Below, one piece after another: positions 1 through 10,150 of a stretch of DNA of 64,000 nucleotides. Within the stretch, counting starts at the first letter, position 1. Each line of letters opens with the position of its first letter. Under the pieces are notes generated by a model. It saw only the letters and a list, made by a program, of their open reading frames with translations. It did no database searches and was not told the DNA's origin. A program made the position numbers and the translations under genes. The stretch is from Platycnemis pennipes (lineage: Eukaryota; Arthropoda; Insecta; Odonata; Platycnemididae), in assembly GCA_933228895.1 (NCBI GenBank), contig OW121858.1, positions 29,907,859 to 29,971,858 on the forward strand, given 5' to 3'.

Positions 1-10
1 TACCTGTCAA

Positions 11-719
11 CAGAAGAACCATATTTAAGTAAAATTAATGTTTATGATAGCAATAATTATCTTTATTTACTCTGGGACAATTTTGCATCGTGGAAAATTT
101 AGAAAAAATGTACATAAATATACTAATTGGAAAAACCAGTTTTTTTTAAGCATAGTACGAGAAATCTGTGTGTCATACCTATACGGTATTTTCTACGTAA
201 TAGTTTGGAATAATACGGTACTTTACTAGGAAAAACCACGTATGCAAAAACATTTATGCAGTGAAAATTAGTGATTTGGCGACTTTCTCCACTATGGAAA
301 CAACACAATTATTTGAGGTGTGGTTTAAGTTCGATAATGGCTGTCGGAAAATTGAGTGATGTCGACCATTCCATTATTACCTCGAACGTGAACAGAAGAA
401 CCATATCTTTGTAAAGCTAATGTTTATGATAGCAATAATTATCTTTATTTACTCTGGGACAATTATGCATCGTGGAGAATTTAGAAAAAATGCACATAAA
501 TATATTCAATTGGAAAAACCAGTTTTTAGGGGTGGTTTAGCATGGTACGAGAAATCTGTGTATTATATCTATACAGTATTTTATGCGTAATGGTTTTAAA
601 TAATACGGTAGTTTACTAGGAAAAACCATGTATTCAAAAACATTTATGCAGTGAAAATTAGCGATTTGGCGACTTTCTCCATTATAGAAACAACACAATT
701 TTTTGAGGGGTTGTTTTAA
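11..719. repeat. Two tandem copies of a 382-bp AT-rich unit
   Basis: The segment starting with CAGAAGAACCATAT at 11 recurs at 393. The similarity runs about 325 bp in each copy and ends near 330 and 719 (GCGACTTTCTCCA is shared near the end of both). The copies are separated by about 60 bp that do not repeat within the window. A shorter, weaker echo of the unit start (CTACCTGGGAACAGAAGA) lies near 1160. The window edge cuts the array, so its true copy number is unknown. No coding frame is conserved between the copies. Confidence 0.85.
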
Positions 720-1820
720 GCCTTGAAAATAATTTTTTTCCTAAAAACCCAAAACGCATTCACGTTATAAAATACTTTTCTTTGAAGAAAATGGTTTTAT
801 ACATTTGGATTTATATTGCGGAAGTTTGAAGGATCCAAAATATGTGTAAAAAATCATACTCACCCTCATAAAAAATAGGGGTTGCAACCCCCGTGTGTCG
901 TAATGGTTTTAAACGAAGCGTATTATAACGACAAATGATTTACACTTTGATTTTGAATTTTAATACTTATTTTAGCGAAAATATGTCGAAAACCGTTTTT
1001 GGGGGTGAACTTTAGGGGTATTTTTCACCCCCTAAATTGGCTTCTCCGCATATAAAAAAAATTGTTTGTCTTAATTTTTTCTTCCATCAACATGGGTGCT
1101 ATTGGAATAAAACCTGTTGGACACACCTATTTCCTGATGTTTACCATCTGATTATTACTGCTACCTGGGAACAGAAGATCCATCATTTTTTATAAGGTAT
1201 ATTAATTATATGGATGATTTTTCGGGATTCTTTGTCCTTTTTTTGAAAACTAAAATGAATTTAACTATTGGCCGACGTTAGGGAAAATATATTTTTCTCT
1301 TCTTCAGGGCTAAAAATGGGATGAACCACCAATGAACGTAGGTAGCATGATTTGCAGGAAGTTTACAGTGCCAAAATGCTTTACAATATAATTATTTCAC
1401 AAATTTAAACGCCAAAAATTTACACGGAATAAATTTTACTTTATATAAATGGATTATCGGAACAAATAAGTAGTCTTCCAAAAAACAGATTACAAAATAG
1501 CACATAAAAATCACAAAACTCAACATACTCTTATGTATTCAAAACTAAAATCTGAAACCCCTGATCAGTTAAAAAGTAATGTTTTGTATTCAATACCATG
1601 TAACTATTGTAATAATAACTATATAATAATAAAATAATAACTAATAAATAACTATATAATAATAAAATTAAATCCAATTATGTTCATTGACAAATCATGC
1701 AATCGAAAGCAACCATACTTATAATTTCGACCAAACAAAAATTTTAGACAGAAGAAAATTTATCAAAAAGGTTATTTAAAGAAATTTATCATAGAGATCA
1801 AGATTCACGTAATAAAATAA
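720..1820. other. AT-rich stretch without a recognised feature
   Basis: I see no gene here. It contains a perfect 14-bp palindrome, GGGGTTGCAACCCC, at 878-891, and G-run/C-run hairpin-prone segments at about 1000-1035. Both are reminiscent of decayed transposon ends, but no partner terminus was found. Confidence 0.5.
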
Positions 1821-1884
1821 CTCATCATCATCATCATTGGTCAACAATCCTAGCATTGGTTTGACGCAGCTTTCCACTCGATTC

Positions 1885-2450
1885 TTCTATCGGCCAACCT
1901 TATTAATTGTGAGGTAATTCTTCTCTTTTACATCCTTAAAAACCTGTCCTATGTAACTCATACGAGGCCTGCCGTTTTCATTCTTCCCGTTTCCTTTTCC
2001 TTCGACGATTGTTTTCATGAGGCCATCATGTCTTAAGATATGGCCTTTTAAGTTGTCCCGTCTTCTTTTTAGAGTTGTCAGCAGACTTCTCTTTTCTCCT
2101 AATCTTCTTAGCACTTCCTCGTTACTTACTCGGTCGATCCATTTAATCTTCAGCATTCTTCTCTCATAGCAACTCATTTCGAATTCTTCCACCCTTTTCC
2201 TTCTCCGCTGCTGTCATCGTCTTACATGCCTCACTGCCGTAAAGATACACGCTCCATATGTGTTCTGATGAACTGTTTCCTTACTTCTACGCTTGTATTT
2301 CCAGCTGTAAGTAGATCATTCTTTTGATAGAATGCCCTCTTTACCTGGGCTATTCTACTGACTATTTCTTTCTTGCTTCGTCCATCGTTCGTTGCTCTGC
2401 CTCCCAGGTACCATAACTCTTTCACCTCTTCAAGTTTTTATTTTCCTAGT
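1885..2450 (-). pseudogene. LINE C-terminal (post-RT) domain
   Basis: On the minus strand this encodes the conserved tail of insect endonuclease-reverse transcriptases. Near 2400-2230 a segment reads like ELWYLGGRATNDGRSKKEIV, followed by a stretch on RIAQVKRAF and LLTAGNTSVEVRKQF. From 2192 to 1887 comes RRMLKIKWIDRVSNEEVL, then GEKRSLLTTLKRR, GHILRHDGLMKTI and a final KEKNY block. The two blocks are in different frames, so at least one frameshift lies near 2200-2230. The same order appears in one frame in the plus-strand copy at 46176-46751, which confirms that the break is secondary decay. In the family this domain follows the RT thumb; its function is not well defined. Confidence 0.85.
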
Positions 2451-2579
2451 TTGACATTGGTTTTGGCCTCTTCTTTCTTGCTGCACACCAATATCTTAGT
2501 GTTCTTCTTATTGATCTTCAGCTTATATATGACCATTGTCCTTTCCATGGTTACTAGAATCTTGTTCAGATCCCTGTCT

Positions 2580-3400
2580 TGTCTCTGCTACGAGTGCTAT
2601 GTCATCAGCGAATCGCAGCATGCTTATTTTTTCTCCGTGGATATATTCACTCCAGAAGACTTCTCTTTGATTTCATTGATGGCTCTCTCGAAGTAGACAT
2701 TGAAAATGTGGGACCCAGTGCACAGCCTTGTCGTACCCCTTTCCTTATTCTTACTCCTCTTCACAGCTGGGTCCAGATTTTATCACAGCTACTTGCTTTT
2801 TGTACAGACAGTGTATTTGGTCATTGTAGGACACTCCAATTCCTTTCAGAATTCCAAGCATCGAATCCCAATCCACGTTTTCAAAAGGCTTTTCTAAATC
2901 CACAAATGCAATGAACGTCGGTTTGTTCTTCTCCATTCTCTTCTCTATGAACAGCCTAAGGGCCAATATTGCTTCTCTTGTACCCTTACCTTTCCTGAAT
3001 CCGAATCGTTCTTCATCCAGGAACTCCTCTGCTTTTCGTTCTATTCTTCTGTAGATGATCCTTGTCAGTATCTTCGATGCATGTGTCGTCAGGCTTGTAG
3101 TCCTAAAATTTTCGTATTTCTCCGCTCTCTTCTTCTTGGGAATAGGAATGATGATGTTTTTCTCCAGGTCCCTTGGAATTTCTCCTGTTGAATACATGTC
3201 GCAGATGGTTTTGTAAATGAGTTAATGTCTTCTCTCCTGAATTATTAATTAGTTCTGCAGGGACATCATCAATACCAGAATCCCTATTTATCCGAAGGTC
3301 CCTTACTGCAGCGTCGAATTCCGATCTAATGCCTCCATACCATACTTTTACTTCGCTTTCCTCTTCAATAGTTTTGGGCTGAGATTTTTCCATTGTATAA
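2580..3400 (-). pseudogene. LINE reverse transcriptase domain, frameshifted
   Basis: The minus-strand protein shows the ordered RT blocks. A pre-RT segment with EFDAAVRDLRINRDSGIDD lies at about 3320-3250. Next come IPIPKKK and a SLTTHASKILTRIIYRRIE block (about 3150-3050), then FGFRKGKGTREAILALRLF (about 3000-2940). The palm motif FVDLEKPFENVDW has its first catalytic Asp at 2898-2900. The QGCAL block lies near 2730, and the second catalytic motif FADD at 2612-2601 sits inside MLRFADDIAL. The first palm motif has drifted (the expected AFD is PFE). At least three frame changes separate the blocks, so no functional polymerase can be made. Confidence 0.9.
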
Positions 3401-3689
3401 CTCTTCCAGATGTTCTTTGCATCTCTTCACTTTGTCTTCATTTTCAATCAAAACTTCTCCATTCTTGTCCCCTATGGAATTGCATCTTGCGCTCCGTTCC
3501 TTGAAGTGGTTCCTCACTATCCTATAGGCAGCTTACACCTTTCCAAGTGCAAGGTTGCTTTGTACATCTTAGCATAGATTTTTCATCCACATCTCTCTAG
3601 CTTTCCTAGCTTTGCGACTTATTTCGTTCCTTATTCTTTTGTAGCAAAGCTTCCCTTCTTCAGTTTTCGCATTATTGTACTTTCTTCTT

Positions 3690-4275
3690 TCTTCAGTCAA
3701 GTCTAAGACTTCCTCAGTGATCCATGGTTTCTTCTTGGCAACTTTTCCTCTTCCAAGAACTTCTTTTGCGGCTTAATGTACGGTCCACATTTAATGTTTT
3801 CCCAACGCTCTTCCACTGATTTCTCATTCAGATTCTCTCCTATATTGTTTCCCACTGCTTTTTTAAATTCCAGCTGAATTTGAGCCTCCTTTAGTTCTTC
3901 TACTTGCCATATATTTTTCTTTGTTTTCTTCAATTTCTTGAATTTTTAAATGGCATATCATCATCACTAAATTATGGTCACTATCGATGTCTGCACCCGG
4001 GTAGCTTTTGCAGTACTTTACCTGATTCCTGAACCTCTGCTTCACTAAAATGTAGTCTATTTTCACATTTTCTTCTGTCTCCTGGCATATTCCATGCGTA
4101 TCTTCTTCGGTTGTGATTTTAATACAATTTTTATGGCAACCACTAACTTATGTTGTGTGCAGAACTCCAGAAGTCTTTCTCCTCTTTCGTTTCGGTTTCT
4201 CAATCCGTATTTTCCAGTTATTCTTCCATCTTGACCTTAAGAGTTCCAGTCTCTTAAAATAATTAGGTTTTCTAA
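3690..4275 (-). pseudogene. LINE APE-endonuclease, C-terminal part and linker
   Basis: The minus strand from about 4275 reads a segment with RDWNS (the GDWN-type active-site block), then GRITGKYGLRNRNERGERLL and EFCTQHKLVVA. From 4066 it reads KIDYILVKQRFRNQVK, GADIDSDHNLV and a linker rich in Lys and Glu. The SDH motif near 3985 is the catalytic end of exonuclease-endonuclease-phosphatase folds. Together these identify the endonuclease that nicks the target site in LINE retrotransposition. Frameshifts occur around 4066 and 3930. The segment 3400-3690 links endonuclease to RT and is poorly conserved. Confidence 0.85.
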
Positions 4276-4468
4276 TATTTTCTTTATTTTCTAATATTTT
4301 AAATGTAATCAAAGGTAAGAGTTCTTTTCGTTATTTCAACTGTTTTAAAAAACGCTTCCTGTTGCTTCTTTTTTTTCAAAATTTTAAACTTAATCAAACG
4401 TAAGAGTTTTGAATGTTTTCTTTAACGGTTTTGGTGACCATGGGGTGGTAAGTTCACTGGCTTTTCAC
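4276..4468. repeat. Minisatellite-bearing insert inside the LINE endonuclease
   Basis: About 190 bp with two units of the 84-bp minisatellite found at 4995-5565 (ATTTTAAATGTAATCAAA and GTAAGAG landmarks). They are followed by the same non-repetitive tail as that array (GAGTTTTGAATGTTTTCTTT, then GTAAGTTCACTGG). About 42 bp of endonuclease sequence is present on both sides, at 4229-4275 and 4469-4512. This duplication contains the GAGTTCCAGTCTC and TAAAATAATTAGG landmarks. The array plus tail therefore seem to have moved as one unit. Confidence 0.75.
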
Positions 4469-4640
4469 TCTTGACCTTAGAGTTCCAGTCTCCTAAAATA
4501 ATTAGGTTTTCTTTTCCTCATACCTCTTTTATAACTTCCATGATATCTTCGTAGACGTCTTCCACTTCTTCATCTCCGTTGTAGGTATGTAAACCTTCAC
4601 CACTACAGGTTTGGTTTCGACATTACCGTTATTTTTTTTA
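4469..4640 (-). pseudogene. LINE APE-endonuclease, upstream part
   Basis: On the minus strand this reads ETKPVVVVKVYIPTTE, then DEEVEDVYEDIMEVIKE, a stop, and ENLIILGDWNS. That is the middle of the endonuclease, leading up to the GDWN-type motif. It belongs upstream of the part at 3690-4275 and is separated from it by the minisatellite insert. Beyond about 4640 the frame continues, but I cannot recognise further endonuclease sequence. Confidence 0.75.
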
Positions 4641-4994
4641 AATACACCACGCATATTTGTTTTCAGACGAACGGATCGATTTCTTTCCCCACCTGACCGG
4701 GTCGTGATTCGAACGAATCTTTTCACCCCCTCCAGTTCGTTCGCCGCGGTCGAAAATATGTATTCCGTCCGTTCCTCGGGGGAATTCGACGTTCAGTTTT
4801 TTTCTCGTTTTTACGCGCGTGTCCCAGGTTCGCCGACAGGTGGCAGGTCGGAGTGGGGAGGGAAAAATCTACTCCCAGGTTAGATCGCCCCTGACAGGTG
4901 CGGACCCTAGGGGATTGTGGGAAGGTTATGTCCGGAGGGGGAGGAGGAAAAAGGTCGGACGTGTGAGTTACCGAAACGTCGGGTGGAATAACGT
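4641..4994. other. Relatively GC-rich unassigned stretch
   Basis: No motif I recognise. The region is much richer in G and C than its surroundings (for example GGAGGGGGAGGAGGAAAAAG near 4933). Its short open frames resemble no known protein. It lies between the LINE and the 84-bp array and may be part of the element that carries the array. Confidence 0.4.
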
Positions 4995-5565
4995 TTCATA
5001 TTTCGTTATTTCACCTGGTTTAAAAAAACGCTTTCCGTTGCTTCTTTTTTTCTAATATTTTAAATGTAATCAAACGTAAGAGTTTTTTCGTTATTTCAAC
5101 TGGTTTAAAAAACGCTTCCGGTAGCTTCTTTTTTATAATATTATAAACGTAATCTAACGTAAGAGTTTTTTCGTTGTTTCAACTGGTTAAAAAAACGTTT
5201 CTGTTGCTTCTTTTTTATAATATTATGAACGTTATCTAACGTAAGAGTTTTTTCGTTATTTCCCCTGGTTTAAAAAACGCTTCCGGTAGCTTCTTTTTTA
5301 TAATATTATGAACGTAATCTAACGTAAGAGTTTTTTCGTTATTTCACCTGGTTTTTAAAAAACTCTTTGCGTTGCTTATTTTTTCCTAAAAATTTTATAT
5401 GTAATCTAACGTAAGAGTGTTTTCGTTTTTTCAACTGGTTTAAAAAACGCTTCCGGTAGCTTCTTTTTTTTCTAATATTTTAAATGTAATCAAACGTAAG
5501 AGTTTTGAATGTTTTCTTTACACGATTTTGTTGACCATGAGGTGATAAGTTCACTGGATTTCAAC
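4995..5565. repeat. Minisatellite of about 84 bp, six units, with shared tail
   Basis: Six degenerate units each contain TTTCAACTGGTTTAAAAAAC, a GCTTCTTTTTT block, a TAATATT block and AACGTAAGAGTTTTTTCG. Unit starts are near 5004, 5091, 5174, 5256, 5339 and 5426. The last unit runs into a unique tail, GAGTTTTGAATGTTTTCTTT to about 5565. The same tail follows the shorter array inside the LINE at 4276-4468. Tandem units plus a constant flank resemble non-autonomous elements with a minisatellite core (Helitron-like elements often do this), but no Helitron end was identified. Confidence 0.85.
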
Positions 5566-6050
5566 ACCAGGAGAACACATTTTATGCCGGGGACGTATAT
5601 AACCCTTTGTTTCTCATTATCCTCCATGCAAAAAAACACAAGCTTATTCTCCTTTGCTGCGCTGAATATGATAGTTTAAAATCTGACTCATCAATTTGGT
5701 TTTCATCGTTTATTCCTGCACGAAGCCCACGGCAAAAAAACCCCGGTTTCCGTTCTTCAATTGAAAAAATTTCTTAAAAATTAAAAATCACACTTCATCC
5801 TCTTGTGTTAATTTCGTGCACAAACGACGACAGAGCGTGCGGACGTATTTCCGAGACCACCACGTAACTAATCACGTGATTTAGGTTAATAAAGTAATTA
5901 ATTATTTTACGTACTAATTACTTAATTGACTAAAATTACGTAATTAGTACGTAATAAGACGGCGTAAAATAGTTAAAATGCATCCCGGGAAAACAGGTTA
6001 AAATTACGTAAAACTAGGGACAGTCGCACAACGAAACTGCGATGAAAAAA
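5566..6050. other. Unassigned AT-rich stretch with a short inverted repeat
   Basis: No gene is recognised. A local inverted repeat pairs ACGTACTAATTA (near 5919) with TAATTAGTACGT (near 5942). CACGTAACTAATCACGTGA lies just upstream. The sequence is AT-rich, without a sustained open frame. Confidence 0.4.
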
Positions 6051-6054
6051 AATT

Positions 6055-6118
6055 GGAGTGAGAGAGTCTCGAACCAGGGACGTCAGTACTGTGAAGCGAG
6101 TACTTTACCCCTCACTCC
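6055..6118 (-). other. tRNA-like segment (tRNA relic or SINE head)
   Basis: On the minus strand the ends GGAGTGA and TCACTCC pair perfectly as a 7-bp acceptor-like stem. Inside are GGTAAAGTACTCGC and a B-box-like TGGTTCGAGAC. At 64 bases it is shorter than a tRNA, and the T stem does not pair well, so it is not a functional tRNA. It abuts the truncated end of a family C element. Confidence 0.4.
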
Positions 6119-6972
6119 TTGCATGTGAAGTTTATTGGCTAAAATGCTCTTGGCGAAAATTTTGCTGAAGAATTAAGTTTTGTTACAAAGATATTACTCC
6201 TTAAAATTGTACTTTTTTCTGAAGAATTAAGTTTTGTTACAAAGATATTACTCTTTGAAAGTTGTACTTTTTGCTGAAGAATTAAGTTTTGTTACAAAGA
6301 TATTACTCTTTGAAAATTGTACTTTTTCGGCAACTTATTAAAACACGACGTCATCGCATGACGTCACGGCACGGTATCACTAAGGGCGTTGTTTATCTGT
6401 TGCTATGCGCGGAGGTAAGTTGCTAAATGAATACTTGGCGATAACGTATTTATTTATCTCAGTTGTTTATTGCAATAAACTATTGTATTTTGATTTTTTA
6501 TTTACGTAGTATGGATGGTAACGAGCAAATCGTCCATAATTATATAATGCCTGTTTAGTGCCCAAGAATTTCTACTACGCCTATGCAATCGCTGGTTTTT
6601 ATTTTAAGAAGAACGCCGCCATAAATAAGTCAACAAAAGGAAATTGTCGGAATGTGCTTTTTTTAAAGTATTTTTTCAGCCATCGTTTCGTTTGAGAAAC
6701 GGCTAAAAACCTCAAAACAAAATATTCACTTCGTTTTCTTGTAAATATAATTGTCTATCTCCGTAGCAATATGGAACCTATACCGTGCAGTGACGTCAGA
6801 AGGCGCTTCAGGTCACGTGACTTTCGTCGATTTCCGGGAACATTTTAATATCATTTAACAATCTTTGTGGTGGGCTTAGAATAATTTGGCTTATACATTG
6901 AAATTGGTGAGAAAATTTCGCATCAAGTACATCATTCATTAATCTTCGAGAAACAAATTTCATGCATAACCC
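6112..6972 (+). mobile_element. Family C non-autonomous DNA transposon, copy 1
   Basis: A long match to the copies at 11155, 30109 and 34510. Landmarks in order are TGCATGTGAAGTTTATT, ACGACGTCATCGCATGACGTC, GGCGTTGTTTATCTG, AGAACGCCGCCAT, CCGTGCAGTGACGTCAGAAG and GAAAATTTCGCATCAAG. The right end keeps the terminal inverted repeat, read as ATTTCATGCATAACCCATT. The left end has lost about 30 bp, including its terminus, and joins the tRNA-like segment. No transposase is encoded, so it would depend on an enzyme in trans. Confidence 0.88.
6163..6328 (+). repeat. 54-bp triplication inside family C copy 1
   Basis: The unit starting GCTGAAGAATTAAGTTTTG and ending TTGTACTTTT occurs three times in a row, starting at about 6164, 6219 and 6273. 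The other family C copies have it once. It is a private, probably recent, expansion in this copy. Confidence 0.9.
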
Positions 6973-8089
6973 ATTATAAACTTTATTTTGAAAGTAAACT
7001 ATTTCAAACCCGTTTTTTGATGAAGTTATTGGATGTATTAACTTATATGGGGGGTGATTCGTAGATAATTATTCAAGGACTACCTGCCTGGCAAATTTCC
7101 TCTAAATCCTAGACCAGAAACTCGGACACTCCACTTGTCACTCTTAAGGCCTCTTCCCTAATCCTTTGTTTTTAAGATAAGCATGACTCACCAAGGTGCA
7201 TTAAAGAAAGGCCCCGGACCCTTATAAACCCCTTATATAAGGCGAGAACTTTCAAGTTAATTTTCGACCTTTGCCAAATTTTCCTCTTGGTCAAGGTTTC
7301 CTTGTTTAATAACATAACATTTTTTCTTCTTCACGAACTCCTCAATATTCTTCGACCAATATTCTTCACCTTGGAACCCTAGAATGTCTTTTAATATTGG
7401 GGCCAACGTTCGTGAAATTAACGTAGGGCGTGGGATTTTAATAACAAGTTTGGGAGTCAGGAGAGAGTGGAGTACTCAAGGTGGCCGAGGTTGGTCGAAA
7501 CGTTGGCTCACGAAACGTCGCCTGGGAAGGGAATCTACGTGATTATTATCGTTAAAAATGGAGGTGAACTTTTTGATGAGACTTCTCCACGCGGTGTTCC
7601 CAAGGTTGAATTTGATTGCACTAGCATGGGAGGGGGTGTATGATCGCGTCTTACGGCCTCTTCCCTTCTCATAAGGAGTGTCCTGACTTAACCTCTTTCT
7701 TATCTTGGCCAATTTATCTCCCCTTCCTTATAACCCCGTCTCCTTTTTACCTCCTTATCTCTTGGCGCATAATCTAACCCACCCCCCATTCCTGAGAAAC
7801 CCCCCTCAGGGACGATATGCATACCCTTTTTACGCTCACCCTTTTTAAGGGACGTCTATAAGGGTAATGAGTTTAGTGTTTATTACGGATCCCCCGGCGC
7901 GATCTTGCGGGAGAATTTTCTGCGCCCTGCGCCTTTCATTTGTTTCCTCTCCTCCGCGAACCGCCGACGGCGGCGCCCCAACCCTTTTATCTTTCCGCCA
8001 AACGGGGTCCGTCGTTCTTTTGTTTCGTGGTTCCCCGCCGCGGAGACGTTTGCCTTCGCAGGAATGCATGCCAGGGTACAGAGAGAGAG
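6973..8089. other. Unassigned, partly GC-rich stretch
   Basis: No gene recognised. From about 7600 it becomes pyrimidine-rich and G/C-rich. It includes a GAGAGAGAGAGAGAG run near 8080 and CGAAACGTCG-type motifs near 7500. Overlapping open frames on both strands at 7845-8200 look compositional and match no family I know. Confidence 0.45.
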
Positions 8090-8960
8090 AGAGAGGTCAC
8101 TAATGACGTAGATAGGGCAGGGACAATGGGTCGTCAAAAATGGCATGATATACAACGAGGCCCAGGTCTAATTTGGGTGTTCCTCAAGGAAGCGTATTAG
8201 GTCCCTCTCATTTTTATCTGCATTAATGTTATGGGGAGCTTGGTAATTAATAACGCACCTAAATAGGGCAAAAACTGCGCGGTCATAAATAGGGTTTTGT
8301 ACAACGCAGCCCGAGTCTCCTTTTTGGGGTTCCCCAAGGAAGGTCAATAGGTCCCTTGGTATTTCCTATGTAATTTATAATATTTCCTTGGTAATTGGCA
8401 TGTAGAGAGATTGCTAAAGACGTAGATAAGGTGTGAACGGAAATGGATGGTATTTTGTTGGACACACTGTGAGTCCTACTTGGGGAAACATAACATATCA
8501 CTTTTTTCTTTTTTGCATCAGACACATTACGTAGCGTGGTATGTGGTAATTTGAAAGATTACCAATGACGCAGACGGCAAAAATGGGTCGTCCTAAATGG
8601 TTTGATGGACAACAGAGTCCAATACTGAGTTTGGTGTACCCCAAGGAAGCATAATTGGTCACTTTGTGTGGTTCCTATTGCAATTAACGTCTCATGTAGC
8701 CTGGTAAAAAGTATGTAGATGGATTACTAATGACTTATATATGGTACAATCAGAGATTGACGGCATTGTGTTGGACAAAACCCAAGTCTAACAGTGTGTT
8801 CCCCAATGAAGCGTGTTAGGACCACTTTTATTCATATATATTCATTTAGTAGCGTAAGCGTTTGCTGCACACAAGATAGTTAACTTAGAATTTCTCTTAT
8901 TGGTGCTGTAGTAAACGAAGACATTACTAATGGCGTAAATAAAGAACCCTTTGACAAAGG
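8090..8960 (+). repeat. Tandem array of about 153-bp units carrying an RT motif
   Basis: Five to six degenerate units. Four keep a clear reading of the LINE reverse-transcriptase block GVPQGSVLGP. GGTGTTCCTCAAGGAAGC at 8176 reads GVPQGSVLGPSHFYLH. Close relatives occur at about 8327 (GGGGTTCCCCAAGGAAGG), 8633 (GGTGTACCCCAAGGAAGC) and 8795 (TGTGTTCCCCAATGAAGC). A very degenerate unit fills the gap near 8480. Each unit also has an upstream ATTACTAATGACGTAGAT-type segment and TACAACG/GGACAA before the motif. The spacings are 151, 306 (two units) and 162 bp. The rest of the RT domain is absent, so a fragment of one RT block seems to have been amplified as a satellite. Confidence 0.7.
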
Positions 8961-8989
8961 GCTCGGATATATTTCATGATTGATTTGGC

Positions 8990-10150
8990 TATGGCGGTGA
9001 GTATCGAATACTTATCGAATATGTATCGAATATTTTTTAATATTCCAGTTATTCGAGTATTCGCGGTTTCTATTCGCACGAACTCTAATATACATCAGTT
9101 GGTAGTATAATTTCACCACCACCTTAATAATTGTATGTTTGAAAGCATAATTTCACCAACGCCAGAGCCTTTATAAGTACGCAGAAAGTATAAACACGCC
9201 ATATTCTGTCCAGTTTTGGTATTAATATGATTTAGTTCATCAACACGCTAAATATAGCGTAGTTAGCGTAAATATTCGAGATCACGAATATCGAATACTT
9301 TCGAATATTCGAGTTATTCGAGTATTCGCGAATTGTATTCGATAATTCGCGGTTACTATTCGCACGAACTCTAAAATACATCACTTGGTCGTATAATTGA
9401 ACCACCGCCTTAATAACTGTATATTTAAAAGCATAATTTCACCAACGCCAGAGCCTTAATAAGAGCGCAGAAAGTGTAATCACGCCATATTGTCCAGTTT
9501 TGGTATTAATATGATTTAGTTCATCAACTCGCAAAAAAAGCGTAATTCGCGTAAATATTCGAGTTAACGAATATCGAATACTTAAGAATATTCGAGGTAT
9601 TCGAATATTCGCTGTTAGTATTCGCACGAACTCTAATATTAACTTGTGGGTTGTATAATTTCACTACCGCCTTATTAATTGTTTATTTAAAGGCATAACT
9701 TCACCGCCAGAACCATAATAAGTGCGAAAAAAGTGTAAATTGACCGTCTTCTGTCCAGTTGTGATGTCAATTTTATTTAGTACATCGACTCGCAAAATAA
9801 AGCGTAATTCGCATAAATATTCGAGATCACGAATATCGAATACTTTCGAATACTCGAGGTATTCGAGCATTTGCGGACAGTATTCGTACGAACTCTAATA
9901 TACATCAGTTGATCGTATAATTTCACCACCGCCTTAAAAATTGTATATTTACAAGTATAATTTCACCAACACCGGAGCCTTAAAAAGTGGAAACACACCA
10001 TATTCAGTCCAGTTCTGAATTAAAATGATTCAGTTCATCACTCGCAAAATAAAGCGTAATTCGCATAAATATTCGAGATCACGAATATCGAATACTTTCG
10101 AATATTCGAGGTATTCGAGTATTCGCGGTCAGTATTCGCACGAACTCTTC
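8990..10150. repeat. 262-bp satellite rich in TATTCGAA motifs, 4-5 units
   Basis: The landmark CGAACTCT recurs with spacings of 286, 262, 262 and 252 bp (AACTCT at 9081, 9367, 9629, 9891 and 10143). Each unit has ATATTCGAG/ATATCGAATACTTTCG stretches, CGTATAATTTCACCACCGCC, CATAATTTCACCAACGCC, and GTCCAGTT followed by GATTTAGTTCATC. The first unit carries a small extra stretch of TTCG repeats. No protein frame runs through the array. Confidence 0.9.

Larger units (their letters stand above)
1822..4640 (-). mobile_element. Decayed RTE/jockey-superfamily non-LTR retrotransposon
   Basis: Read on the minus strand, this holds in order an APE-type endonuclease, a reverse transcriptase and a C-terminal conserved domain. 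It ends in a short tail of TGATGA repeats at 1838-1822, which is the usual LINE 3' end. The coding frame is broken by several frameshifts and stops, and a minisatellite-bearing insert (about 4276-4465) splits the endonuclease. The 5' part, covering the start of the endonuclease, is missing or unrecognisable beyond about 4640. The same family recurs at 45300-47130 on the plus strand and at 60785-61165 on the minus strand. The exact clade (RTE or a jockey relative) is inferred from remembered protein style and would need a phylogeny. Confidence 0.88.

Noticed and set aside
2373..2914. Plus-strand frames over the first LINE
   Set aside because: They are shadows of the reverse transcriptase on the opposite strand.
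4529..4883. Separate genes in the GC-rich stretch after the first LINE
   Set aside because: The minus-strand frame is the continuation of the LINE endonuclease, and the plus-strand frame has no motif.
6055..6118. Functional tRNA gene
   Set aside because: Only 64 bases, poor T and anticodon stems, and no complete cloverleaf despite a perfect acceptor-like stem.
7845..8200. Five overlapping frames on both strands near 8 kb
   Set aside because: Overlapping frames on both strands in GC-rich DNA indicate composition. Only the RT-motif reading further right is supported.
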